The notes: generated by a model from the sequence alone, not told the origin. 14,602 nucleotides of DNA from Leptospiraceae bacterium (GCA_020440935.1 JAGRNC010000019.1:1-14602), one strand, 5' to 3'. Positions 1-6,553 are shown, counted from the first letter of the stretch. Program-made: numbers and translations.

Positions 1-36
1 CAGGAAGCCGAAGAAGGGCTGATGTACTACATATAG

Positions 37-62
37 AAAAAGCCGACCCTGCGGCCGGCTTT
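37..62 (-). terminator. Rho-independent terminator after rplQ
   Basis: Read on the minus strand, bases 62 to 39 form a 10-bp stem (AAAGCCGGCC pairing with GGTCGGCTTT, one G-U pair) closed by a GCAG tetraloop. The 3' arm runs into an uninterrupted stretch of five T (41 to 37). It lies 48 nt past the rplQ stop codon with no other gene between, so it most likely ends the whole S10-spc-alpha transcript. On the plus strand the same hairpin is followed by only three T, so it should work mainly on the minus strand. Bases 1-36 beyond it show no feature I can support. Confidence 0.88.
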
Positions 63-110
63 GCTCTAGAGAATCGAAGACGCCCTGAGAACGCCTCGTA
101 TTAAAGGCTC

Positions 111-662
111 TTACCCTTCTGATCCGCCCTCGCCTTCTTCCTTATCCTTGCGAAATCGACTAAACCATTTTTTCTCTCGCTGCGGTACCCCGGATTTTTT
201 TCCGGAATCTTTCGCCGGAGCATTTCCAGGAACGGTCGCTGTTGCCTGACGAGATCGGCGTTCGCGTTTGGGCTGTTCCTTGCGCTCTACAAGCTCGATG
301 ATGCTCATCTGCGCGCTATCTGATGCGCGTTCCGGCAAATGAATAATACGCGTGTATCCGCCCGGACGCTCCTTGAAACGCGCGGCAATGTCTTCAAACA
401 GCTTCTTAGCAATATCGCGATCGCGTACAATTTTCAGTACTTCACGCTTATTGTGCAACTTCGCATGTTCGGACGTCGCCGGATCCAGGTTCTTCCGCGC
501 ACGGGTAATCAGCTTTTCTGTGTATGGACGCAGAGCTTTGGCCCGGGCACGAGTGGTAATGATCCGCTCATGATCGAACAGGCTGGTCACCATGTTGCGC
601 ATCATTGCATGACGATGCGAGGTAACTCGGTTTAACTGCTTTACGCTATTTCTCTTTCTCAT
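111..662 (-). CDS. rplQ: 50S ribosomal protein L17 with charged C-terminal extension
   Basis: L17 is a large-subunit protein near the peptide exit tunnel. The first ~118 residues are a complete L17 core: the basic start MRKRNSVKQLNR, the HRHAMMRNM segment, then ALRPYTEKLIT, and the closing GGYTRIIHLPERASDSAQMSIIELVE. The protein is 183 residues, against about 120-127 in E. coli and Bacillus. The extra ~55 residues are a low-complexity basic then acidic tail (KRERRSRQ, then WFSRFRKDKEEGEGG), probably flexible. The ATG at 662 gives the family N-terminus. It is the last gene of the operon: rpoA ends 32 nt upstream and a strong terminator follows 48 nt downstream. Identity is secure; the function of the tail is unknown. 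Confidence 0.97.
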   Translation of the reverse strand: MRKRNSVKQLNRVTSHRHAMMRNMVTSLFDHERIITTRARAKALRPYTEKLITRARKNLDPATSEHAKLHNKREVLKIVRDRDIAKKLFEDIAARFKERPGGYTRIIHLPERASDSAQMSIIELVERKEQPKRERRSRQATATVPGNAPAKDSGKKSGVPQREKKWFSRFRKDKEEGEGGSEG

Positions 663-694
663 AATGTCACTTCTCTAATCTTTTGCGCCTGAAA

Positions 695-1687
695 TCAGTC
701 TCTAGTCGCAAAGAAGTCTCGCATTCCAAATTCGAGATTCATCTCGGCCAGTTTCTGGCGAACTTCTTCAACGCACTGGCTGGAGAAGTGTCGACTTTTC
801 TGAAACTCTTCTTCGGTGCGACGAACTACGTCGGCCACGTACTCGATTTCCAGGCTTTTTAGCATGCTGAGGGTTCTAACAGAGACTTCCAGTTCCTCGA
901 TATGCTTCTCCAGATTCTGGCGAAGCGTCTCTTCCAATTCATCCGGTTCGTCGTCCTCTTCCTCGGGCTCTTCGTCAAAATTGATAAAGACTGTAAGATG
1001 CTCTTTTAAGATCTTCGCTGCCTGGGCAAGTGCATCCTCGGGAGCAATGGATCCGTCGGTCCAGACTTCAAGGATCATCTTTTCGTAGTCTGTTCGCTGC
1101 CCTACGCGCGTTTCTGTAATCTGAAAATTGACGCGCTTAACCGGTGAAAACAATGCATCCACGGGGATTGTGCCGATCTCATCGATATTCTTTTTTAGAA
1201 TTTCAGAAGGAAGATAACCCCGGCCGCGTTCAAACTGAATGTCCATCACCAGATTGGCGTCTTCGTTGAGTGTGGCAATGTGCAGATCAGGATTCAGGAT
1301 CTGAATGGAGGAATCCACGGCCAGATCCGAAGCGCGTAACACTCCTGCCCCTCGTTTTTCGATATGAATCACTCGAGGCTCATCGCGGTTTTCCGCTTCG
1401 TAAGTGGCACGAACCTGCTTCAGGTTAAGAATAATTCGAGTTACGTCTTCCACAACCCCTTCGATCGTGGAAAACTCATGCGGAACTCCCTCAATGCGTA
1501 CAGCTGTAATAGCTGTACCTTCGATGGAAGACATCAAAGTACGGCGCAGCGAATTCGCAATAGTAGTTCCAAAGCCACGCTCAAATGGCTCGGCAACGAA
1601 GCGGCCGTATCCTGGCTGCTCCGCATCGGTTGTGAATTCAATCTGTCGAGGTCGTTTAAAACCGCGTAGAAGGTGTTTGGGACTCAA
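695..1687 (-). CDS. rpoA: DNA-directed RNA polymerase subunit alpha (TTG start)
   Basis: Alpha dimerises to nucleate core RNA polymerase assembly, and its C-terminal domain contacts DNA and activators. Visible are the N-terminal domain (GYGRFVAEPFERGFGTTIAN with SLRRTL, then LKEHLTVFINF), a very acidic linker at about residues 238-253, and a C-terminal helix-hairpin-helix domain from residue 266 (LEVSVRTLSMLKSLEIEY) to FGMRDF. At 330 aa it is normal length. The start is TTG at 1687: AGGAG lies 7 nt upstream and no ATG or GTG gives the conserved N-terminus. Aligned without gaps to E. coli, Arg265 is kept (R271), but Asn268, Gly296, Lys298 and Ser299 become Ser, Ser, Gln and Cys. It follows rpsK by 30 nt with no rpsD between. 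N-terminus and linker match Leptospira RpoA as I recall it. Confidence 0.98.
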   Translation of the reverse strand: MSPKHLLRGFKRPRQIEFTTDAEQPGYGRFVAEPFERGFGTTIANSLRRTLMSSIEGTAITAVRIEGVPHEFSTIEGVVEDVTRIILNLKQVRATYEAENRDEPRVIHIEKRGAGVLRASDLAVDSSIQILNPDLHIATLNEDANLVMDIQFERGRGYLPSEILKKNIDEIGTIPVDALFSPVKRVNFQITETRVGQRTDYEKMILEVWTDGSIAPEDALAQAAKILKEHLTVFINFDEEPEEEDDEPDELEETLRQNLEKHIEELEVSVRTLSMLKSLEIEYVADVVRRTEEEFQKSRHFSSQCVEEVRQKLAEMNLEFGMRDFFATRD

Positions 1688-1694
1688 AGTCGAT

Positions 1695-1699
1695 CTCCT
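1695..1699 (-). promoter_or_regulatory. Ribosome binding site deciding the rpoA TTG start
   Basis: AGGAG on the minus strand ends 7 nt before the TTG at 1687. This is the ideal Shine-Dalgarno distance, and there is no competing ATG or GTG nearby, so it fixes the non-ATG start of rpoA. Confidence 0.75.
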
Positions 1700-1717
1700 G
1701 TATAAAGATTGGAGGGA

Positions 1718-2098
1718 TTATACCCTTCGCTTCTTCTTGGGCCTGCATCCGTTATGGGGCAGCGGGGTCACATCTCGAATCGCGCTTACGTGGTAACCCT
1801 CATTGGCAAGCGCACGAATGGCCGATTCGCGCCCGATTCCTGGGCCTTTAACCAGCACTTCCACTTCTCGCAAGCCGTATTCCCGAGCTTTCTCCGCCGC
1901 ATTGCGCGCAGCCATCTGAGCCGCATAGGGGGTGGATTTTCGGGAGCCGCGAAAGTTTAAGTGTCCGGACGATGACCAGGCCAGCGTATTCCCTTGCAGG
2001 TCCGTGATAGTGATAATGGTATTGTTGAACGTTGCGTTAATATATACGCGGCCTCTTGCGACGCTCTTTTTTTCCTTCTTTCGATTACTCTTGGCCAT
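1718..2098 (-). CDS. rpsK: 30S ribosomal protein S11
   Basis: S11 sits on the 30S platform, binds 16S rRNA near helix 45 and helps shape the mRNA exit/Shine-Dalgarno cleft. The 126-residue product has the usual basic N-terminus (MAKSNRKKEKKS), the fold core INATFNNTIITITDLQGN, the GSRKSTPYAAQMAA segment and the hallmark C-terminus DVTPLPHNGCRPKKKRRV. The ATG at 2098 gives the expected start. It lies 36 nt after rpsM and 30 nt before rpoA, inside the alpha cluster. In E. coli rpsD stands between rpsK and rpoA; here it does not. Confidence 0.98.
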   Translation of the reverse strand: MAKSNRKKEKKSVARGRVYINATFNNTIITITDLQGNTLAWSSSGHLNFRGSRKSTPYAAQMAARNAAEKAREYGLREVEVLVKGPGIGRESAIRALANEGYHVSAIRDVTPLPHNGCRPKKKRRV

Positions 2099-2134
2099 GT
2101 TCTTCCCTGTGGGGGCTTATCCCCGAATTATTGC

Positions 2135-2512
2135 TTACTTAGTTGGCTTCTTCTTGTTTGCTACAGTCTTACGGCGTCCCTTTCGAGTACGCGAATTGGT
2201 GCGAGTACGCTGACCGCGGGCCGGCAGACCCATACGATGGCGAAGACCGCGATAGCATCCAATATCCATCAGGCGCTTTACATTCAGGTTCACTTCTGTG
2301 CGAAGATCACCTTCCACACGGTGCTCCTGTGAAATAATGTTCCGAATAGCAGCCACTTGCTGCTCATCCAGATCCCGAACGCGAATCGACTCGTCCACCC
2401 CTGCTTTGCTCAGGATTCGACGACTTAGCGAGGGACCGATTCCGAAAATATATGTTAGCCCCACAACTACGCGTTTATCTCGAGGTAGGTCTACGCCTGA
2501 TATCCTTGCCAT
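2135..2512 (-). CDS. rpsM: 30S ribosomal protein S13
   Basis: S13 lies in the 30S head, forms intersubunit bridges and touches the P-site tRNA through its basic tail. The 125 residues are family-typical: MARISGVDLPRDKRVVVGLTY, then a helix-two-turn-helix region with IGPSLSRRIL, then GLRHRMGLPARGQRTRTNSRTRKG, ending in a lysine-rich tail (NKKKPTK). The ATG at 2512 is preceded by a modest AGG. The gap from rpmJ is 22 nt, too short for an E. coli-type alpha-operon pseudoknot leader bound by S4. That fits with rpsD being absent from this cluster. Confidence 0.98.
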   Translation of the reverse strand: MARISGVDLPRDKRVVVGLTYIFGIGPSLSRRILSKAGVDESIRVRDLDEQQVAAIRNIISQEHRVEGDLRTEVNLNVKRLMDIGCYRGLRHRMGLPARGQRTRTNSRTRKGRRKTVANKKKPTK

Positions 2513-2534
2513 AATTGCTTACCTATAACTCCAA

Positions 2535-2648
2535 TTAACCCTGTCTTTGTTTGTGCCGCGGATTGCTGCAGATTACACGTACAATCCCGCGCCGCTTGAT
2601 GACGCGGCATTCGCTGCACATTTTCTTTACGGAAACTCGAATCTTCAT
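2535..2648 (-). CDS. rpmJ: 50S ribosomal protein L36 (zinc-ribbon type)
   Basis: This 37-residue gene was found by translating the minus strand between infA and rpsM. The product begins MKIRVSVKKMCSECRV and ends NPRHKQRQG, the complete length of the zinc-binding L36 form. The four zinc ligands Cys11, Cys14, Cys27 and His32 are all present. L36 binds 23S rRNA near the peptidyl-transferase region and stabilises its fold. The ATG at 2648 lies 2 nt after the infA stop, so the two are probably translationally coupled. rpsM follows after 22 nt. The infA-rpmJ-rpsM order is classic for the spc/alpha junction. Confidence 0.97.
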   Translation of the reverse strand: MKIRVSVKKMCSECRVIKRRGIVRVICSNPRHKQRQG

Positions 2649-2650
2649 TG

Positions 2651-2869
2651 TTACTTTTTCCTGTATGTAATGCGACCTCTGGTCAAATCGTACGGCGATA
2701 ATTCTACAGTTACTTTATCTCCGGGCAAAATACGAATATAGTGCATGCGCATTTTTCCAGAAATATGCGCCAATACCTGGTGGCCATTGTCCAGCTCCAC
2801 GCGAAACATCGCGTTGGGAAGCGGCTCGATCACCTTTCCCTCTACTTCTATTGCACCTTCTTTGGCCAC
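2651..2869 (-). CDS. infA: Translation initiation factor IF-1 (GTG start)
   Basis: IF-1 occupies the 30S A site during initiation, together with IF-2 and IF-3. Starting at GTG (2869) the product is 72 residues, the normal IF-1 length. It has the S1/OB-fold sequence: M/VAKEGAIEVEGKVIEPLPNA, then GHQVLAHISGKMRMHYIRILPGD and a closing SPYDLTRGRITYRKK. GGAG stands 8 nt before the GTG. The frame stays open upstream to 3007 inside adk, with an in-frame ATG at 2926 that would add a 19-residue N-terminus (MTDGRGGLPEYGIWIGVYR). I prefer the GTG because it restores the family start exactly and has the better ribosome binding site. rpmJ begins 2 nt after the stop. Confidence 0.95.
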   Translation of the reverse strand: MAKEGAIEVEGKVIEPLPNAMFRVELDNGHQVLAHISGKMRMHYIRILPGDKVTVELSPYDLTRGRITYRKK

Positions 2870-2877
2870 TCTATATA

Positions 2878-2881
2878 CTCC
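2878..2881 (-). promoter_or_regulatory. Ribosome binding site supporting the infA GTG start
   Basis: GGAG on the minus strand is followed by an 8-nt spacer and then GTG at 2869. The in-frame ATG at 2926 has only a weak CAGG close in front of it, so this site favours the 72-residue form of IF-1. Confidence 0.6.
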
Positions 2882-2921
2882 GATCCAGATGCCATATTCT
2901 GGAAGGCCCCCTCTGCCGTCA

Positions 2922-2950
2922 GTCATAATCCTGGGCAAGGAGTCTTCCAA
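2922..2950 (-). promoter_or_regulatory. Weak candidate internal promoter upstream of infA
   Basis: In the 94-nt gap between adk and infA, the largest gap in the operon, the minus strand has TTGGAA (2950-2945) and TATGAC (2927-2922) separated by 17 nt. Each hexamer matches the sigma-70 consensus at 4 of 6 positions. The spacing and the unusual gap are suggestive, and an internal promoter would uncouple infA and the alpha cluster from the genes before them. A match of this quality also arises by chance, so the call is tentative. Confidence 0.2.
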
Positions 2951-2963
2951 GTAAGGGGTTATC

Positions 2964-3527
2964 TCAAATCCCCAAGGCTTCTTTGATCCGCCCGGTAATC
3001 TCCTCAAGAGATCCCAGACCGTTCACTTCTTTTAAAATTCCCTCTTTCCGGTAGTAATCCACCAGAGGCAGAGTCTGCTCCTCATAGGTTTGCAGCCTGC
3101 TTTTGATCACTGGTTCCGTGTCATCCGGACGATTTTCTTTTCGAGCTCGCTCCAGAAGTCGCTGAACCAATTCATCCTGCGGAACGGCAAGATTCAGGGC
3201 AACATCCAGGGGCTTACCCAGTTCACCGGTCATCTTCTTGAGTGCATCGGCCTGCTCAAGGGTCCTGGGAAATCCATCCAGCAGATAGCCCTTCTCACAA
3301 TCCGGCTCTTGAATCCGTTCCTTTACAATTCCAATAACCACTGAATCGGGCACCAGAGCGCCCGATTCTACAAAGGACTTAGCTTCTCGTCCGAGCTCGG
3401 TGCCCTTGTCCATTGCATTGCGCAGAATCTCACCTGTGGAGATTTGCGGAATTCCAAGCCCGGAACAGATAATCTTGGCCTGGGTGCCTTTTCCGGCCCC
3501 CGGCGGTCCCATGAAAACTATGCGCAT
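2964..3527 (-). CDS. adk: Adenylate kinase
   Basis: Adk converts ATP + AMP to 2 ADP in the cytoplasm and balances adenine nucleotides. The P-loop GPPGAGKGT is at residues 7-15, the AMP-binding STGEILR at 30-36 and the DGFPRT motif at 84-89. Near residue 130 comes a short LID region (RARKENRPDDTEPVIKSRL) without zinc cysteines, which makes this the short form. At 187 residues it is full length. The ATG at 3527 overlaps the secY stop by one base (TAATG), a sign of coupled translation. secY-adk-infA is a common order; the map (methionine aminopeptidase) gene often found between adk and infA is missing here. Confidence 0.97.
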   Translation of the reverse strand: MRIVFMGPPGAGKGTQAKIICSGLGIPQISTGEILRNAMDKGTELGREAKSFVESGALVPDSVVIGIVKERIQEPDCEKGYLLDGFPRTLEQADALKKMTGELGKPLDVALNLAVPQDELVQRLLERARKENRPDDTEPVIKSRLQTYEEQTLPLVDYYRKEGILKEVNGLGSLEEITGRIKEALGI

Positions 3528-4885
3528 TATTTCAGCCTCCCTCGGATTTTACCTTTCTTCATGAAGCCTTGATAATTACGCATTTTCAGCTGTGCTTCAA
3601 TCTGCTTCAGGGTGTCCAGAGCCACCCCTACGATAATCAGGAGGGAGGTGCCGCCAAATGTATAAGCAAGGCCCTGAATGTTCTGGTTGGCTTTCAAATC
3701 CATCGCATTGATGATGAAATAAGGAGCCAGCGCCAGGCCTGCGAGGAAGATTGCTCCAGGCAGGATAATTCGATTCAGGGTATTTTCTATATATTCGCGA
3801 GTATGAGTTCCGGGACGAATGCCGGGAATGAAACCGCCATACTTCTTCAGGTTCTCTGCCAATTCTTGCGGATTGATGTAGATGGCCGTGTAGAAATATG
3901 CGAAAAATACAATCAATAGCGTGTAAATCAGGTAATAGGGAATCTGCTTGTAGAACTGCGGTGCAAATGGATTCAGCCATTGCTGCATAACAATCCATAC
4001 GCTACTCGGCGAGCTCTCACCCAGCATTCCAAATACAGTCTGCGGAAACAACAGCAGAGAAGAGGCAAAGATGATGGGCATTACATTGGCCGAATTCAGC
4101 TTAAACTGAATACTCTGGCTCTGTGCCTGTACCATCCGGCGGCCCTGCATCTTCTTTCCGTACTGCAATGGGACCTTCCGCACCCCCTGCGATAATATCA
4201 CAGTGAGGGCGATGAGGATGATAAACAACATCATCAGGATAATGATATCGAAGATCTGGATAGACGAGTCCCGGAACATCTGAAATAGCATTCCCGGTAA
4301 CTGGGCAATAATGCCGGCAAAGATAATAAGAGAGGCTCCGTTTCCAATGCCTCGCTCCGTAATCTGCTCTCCCATCCACATTAGTAGAATAGTACCTGTG
4401 GTGATCGCTACCACACCTACCACAAAGAACCAGTTGTGATTCATGGACTCCGAAACCAGAGGTTGTCCTAATCGGTTCTTTTCGTTAACGGCCCACATCA
4501 GAATGAATACTGCCTGAATGGCGCAAAGCACCACAGTACCGTAGCGGGTGTATCGATTGATGGTCTTTCGGCCTTCTTCGCCTTCGCGCTGCAATCTTGC
4601 AAGAGCAGGAATCACAACTGTCAGAAGGCTCATTATAATGGAGGCCGAGATGTAGGGCATAATGCCCAGAGAGAAAATCGACAGTTTAAACAGCGCACCG
4701 CCGGAGAATACGTTTACAACGTCCAGAAAGGATTGTCCGGGTGGGCGAGCTTGCGCCACCGCCACAGAGTTAACCCCTGGAATGGTGATAAACGAGCCCA
4801 TACGAAAAATGATCAGTAAACCCACGGTAAACAGGATCTTCTTTCGTAGGTCCGGAATTCGGAAAATTGTAATCAGTGCACCCAT
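3527..4885 (-). CDS. secY: Preprotein translocase channel subunit SecY
   Basis: SecY forms the inner-membrane protein-conducting channel of the Sec pathway, with SecE, SecG and SecA or ribosomes as partners. The 452 residues hold about ten hydrophobic segments. The first is KKILFTVGLLIIFRMGSF and is followed by TIPGVNS. A plug-region-like stretch (GGALFKLSIFSLGIMPYISA) and the cytoplasmic loop ARLQREGEEGRKTINRYTR come next. The Sec-typical loop around KVPLQYGKKMQGRR is present, and the C-terminal tail is QLKMRNYQGFMKKGKIRGR. The ATG at 4885 gives a normal short N-terminal tail; a weak AGGGA lies about 12 nt upstream. It follows rplO by 22 nt and overlaps the adk start by one base. Confidence 0.98.
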   Translation of the reverse strand: MGALITIFRIPDLRKKILFTVGLLIIFRMGSFITIPGVNSVAVAQARPPGQSFLDVVNVFSGGALFKLSIFSLGIMPYISASIIMSLLTVVIPALARLQREGEEGRKTINRYTRYGTVVLCAIQAVFILMWAVNEKNRLGQPLVSESMNHNWFFVVGVVAITTGTILLMWMGEQITERGIGNGASLIIFAGIIAQLPGMLFQMFRDSSIQIFDIIILMMLFIILIALTVILSQGVRKVPLQYGKKMQGRRMVQAQSQSIQFKLNSANVMPIIFASSLLLFPQTVFGMLGESSPSSVWIVMQQWLNPFAPQFYKQIPYYLIYTLLIVFFAYFYTAIYINPQELAENLKKYGGFIPGIRPGTHTREYIENTLNRIILPGAIFLAGLALAPYFIINAMDLKANQNIQGLAYTFGGTSLLIIVGVALDTLKQIEAQLKMRNYQGFMKKGKIRGRLK

Positions 4886-4907
4886 AAAGAAATGCTATCC
4901 CTGACGA

Positions 4908-5462
4908 TTAAGCGTTCGCCTTATTCTTTCGCAGAGATCGACGGTCCGCGGCAGTTCGAATTTCTACCGAACCTCCCGCAGCTTCGATCTTTTGTTTGGC
5001 AGATGCAGACACTGCATCCACTTTGAGTTTCAGGCTGGATTTGATATCCCCGGTTCCCAGGATTTTGATCAGTTGAGCGCCATCCGAAACCAGGCCCTTC
5101 TTCTGGAGCTCGGCCCCGCCAATGTCGCCAGACAATCCCGATTTATCCAGAACCCAGAGATTGATGGTTTGATAGCTTTTGGGATCCGGGCTATTGAAAC
5201 CGCGCTTCGGCAACCGTCGATGCAATGGCATCTGACCACCTTCGAAACCGGCTGTCATGGAATAGCCCGAACGGGACTTCTGTCCCTTCTGACCACGACC
5301 AGCGGTCTTGCCTTTACCCGTTCCTTTTCCTCGACCCAGGCGCATTTTTGGCTGGCGACCGGAATCGGCTGCAGGTAGCTCAACAATTTCTGTGGCTCGG
5401 CTTACTTTCTTCTTTTTCTTTTCAGGAAGCAAGGAAGCGTATGTAATTCTTTCTTCAGCCAT
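4908..5462 (-). CDS. rplO: 50S ribosomal protein L15 with N-terminal extension
   Basis: L15 is a late-assembly large-subunit protein that threads a long basic loop through 23S rRNA. The conserved parts are RLGRGKGTGKGKTAGRGQKG (residues about 41-60), then GFEGGQMPLHRRLPKRGF, and the C-terminal globular domain ending in AKQKIEAAGGSVEIR. The protein is 184 residues, against about 145 in E. coli. The surplus is largely a ~35-residue N-terminal extension with a KKKKK run (residues 15-19), plus a few C-terminal residues. The ATG at 5462 has GAGGA just upstream and overlaps the end of rpmD by 8 nt (ATGGCTGA), so the start is well placed. A long L15 is also my recollection for Leptospira. Confidence 0.97.
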   Translation of the reverse strand: MAEERITYASLLPEKKKKKVSRATEIVELPAADSGRQPKMRLGRGKGTGKGKTAGRGQKGQKSRSGYSMTAGFEGGQMPLHRRLPKRGFNSPDPKSYQTINLWVLDKSGLSGDIGGAELQKKGLVSDGAQLIKILGTGDIKSSLKLKVDAVSASAKQKIEAAGGSVEIRTAADRRSLRKNKANA

Positions 5463-5646
5463 TGTAATCCTCGATTTTAAGCATGTAACCCACCTGGTGA
5501 ATCATTCCATTCACGGCGGGGTTCAGCGTATGGATTCGAACGGCGCCGGTTTTCCGCAGTCCCAGAGCCCTTAGAGTAGCTCGGTGCTCGGGTTTCCGAC
5601 CAATAGCGCTCTTCACCAGAGTAACTTTTACTTTTTTATCGCTCAT
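5455..5646 (-). CDS. rpmD: 50S ribosomal protein L30
   Basis: L30 is a small beta-alpha-beta protein of the large subunit. From the ATG at 5646 the product is 63 residues: MSDKKVKVTLVKSAIGRKPE, then HRATLRALGLRKTGAVRI, ending NGMIHQVGYMLKIED. These are the family's usual blocks, and its usual length is about 60. A TTG three codons upstream (5655) is possible but sits directly against the only AGG, so the ATG is preferred. It begins 20 nt after rpsE and overlaps the rplO start by 8 nt, as expected in the spc cluster. Confidence 0.95.
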   Translation of the reverse strand: MSDKKVKVTLVKSAIGRKPEHRATLRALGLRKTGAVRIHTLNPAVNGMIHQVGYMLKIEDYNG

Positions 5647-5666
5647 AATAACCAAACCTATTCAGG

Positions 5667-6191
5667 TCAATTCATGGACTGATCGTCCATACTTCCGAAG
5701 AGCTGATCCAGGCTAACATTCCGCTTGTGCGCAGAAACGATGGGCGTCTCCAGCTGAACCAGAGCATCGAGAGTGGCGCGAACTACGTTGATTGCATTCT
5801 TGGATCCATGCACCTTGGAAAGCACATCGTGCACTCCCGCCTGTTCCAACACCGAACGCACGGCCTCACCCGCGATAATACCAGTTCCCGCAGTGGCCGG
5901 TCGGAGCAGCACTCGAGTACTTTTGAAAGCACCCACTACTTCGTGGGGGATGGTCTTCTTACGCGTCAGTCGCACATCGACCAGGTGGTGCCGAGCCGCT
6001 TCGATGGCTTTTCGAATCGCATCAGGCACTTCGTTGGCCTTGCCGAGCCCGATTCCTACAGAACCAGATTGGTCGCCCACCACGGCCAGAGCGTTAAAGG
6101 AGAACCGACGGCCCCCTTTAACTACCTTGGAAACACGATTGATCTTTACGACCTTCTCGACGTACTCTTTGACTTGTTGCTCTTCTACCAT
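5667..6191 (-). CDS. rpsE: 30S ribosomal protein S5
   Basis: S5 acts in decoding accuracy and mRNA entry at the 30S shoulder. The 174 residues contain the dsRNA-binding-like N-terminal domain (KVVKINRVSKVVKGGRRFSF, then NALAVVGDQSGSVGIGLGKA) and the C-terminal domain (STRVLLRPATAGTGIIAGEA, then VLSKVHGSKNAINVVRATLDAL). The loop around VVKGGRRFSF, where spectinomycin-resistance changes occur in other bacteria, looks ordinary. The ATG at 6191 comes 2 nt after the rplR stop, and its GGAG ribosome binding site lies inside the last codons of rplR, so the two genes are coupled. Confidence 0.98.
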   Translation of the reverse strand: MVEEQQVKEYVEKVVKINRVSKVVKGGRRFSFNALAVVGDQSGSVGIGLGKANEVPDAIRKAIEAARHHLVDVRLTRKKTIPHEVVGAFKSTRVLLRPATAGTGIIAGEAVRSVLEQAGVHDVLSKVHGSKNAINVVRATLDALVQLETPIVSAHKRNVSLDQLFGSMDDQSMN

Positions 6192-6193
6192 AA

Positions 6194-6553
6194 TTAAAAC
6201 TCCAGACCGCCTTCCCGAGCCGCCTCGGCGAATTGGGCCATACGGCCATGATACAGTCGCCCTCTTCGATCAAAGACAACACTGCTAACGCCTTTCTCTT
6301 TTGCGCGACCGGCCAGAACCTCACCCAGCTTTTTCGCTGCTTCGATGTTCTTTTTCGGACCGCTAAAGTTCTTCTCCAGCGTCGAAGCCGTGCAAAGTAC
6401 TTTGCCGTTCTCATCGTCGATGATTTGAGCAAACAGATACTTATTGGTGCGATTCAGCACCAGACGGGGTCGACGCTTACGCGATCGAATGGCTTTGCGA
6501 ATGGTCTGGATCCGCTTGCTCAAACGATGTCTTTTTTCTTCCAGGCGATTCAT
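6194..6553 (-). CDS. rplR: 50S ribosomal protein L18
   Basis: L18 binds 5S rRNA together with L5 to build the central protuberance. The 119-residue product has the basic N-terminus MNRLEEKRHRLSKRIQTIRK, RPRLVLNRTNKYLFAQIID in the first strand region, NIEAAKKLGEVLAGRAKEKG, and the terminal VVFDRRGRLYHGRMAQFAEA followed by AREGGLEF. Every block is family-typical. The ATG at 6553 gives the expected start 35 nt after rplF. The GGAG that serves rpsE is made by its own last Leu-Glu codons. Confidence 0.98.
   Translation of the reverse strand: MNRLEEKRHRLSKRIQTIRKAIRSRKRRPRLVLNRTNKYLFAQIIDDENGKVLCTASTLEKNFSGPKKNIEAAKKLGEVLAGRAKEKGVSSVVFDRRGRLYHGRMAQFAEAAREGGLEF

Noticed and set aside
1688..1717. 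Promoter in the rpsK-rpoA gap
   Set aside because: The 30-nt gap has no plausible paired -35 and -10 hexamers; it holds only the rpoA ribosome binding site.
2651..3007. A 118-residue IF-1 starting inside adk
   Set aside because: Such a start would lie within the adk coding end and give 46 extra residues with no IF-1 resemblance. The GTG at 2869 restores exactly the 72-residue family length with a good ribosome binding site.
3597..3998. Minus-strand 133-codon frame inside secY
   Set aside because: It is in an alternative frame of secY, and the secY frame is complete and typical. No family match is apparent.
5455..5655. rpmD starting at the TTG at 5655
   Set aside because: The AGG would be only one base away from this TTG, and the ATG at 5646 gives the normal L30 N-terminus.
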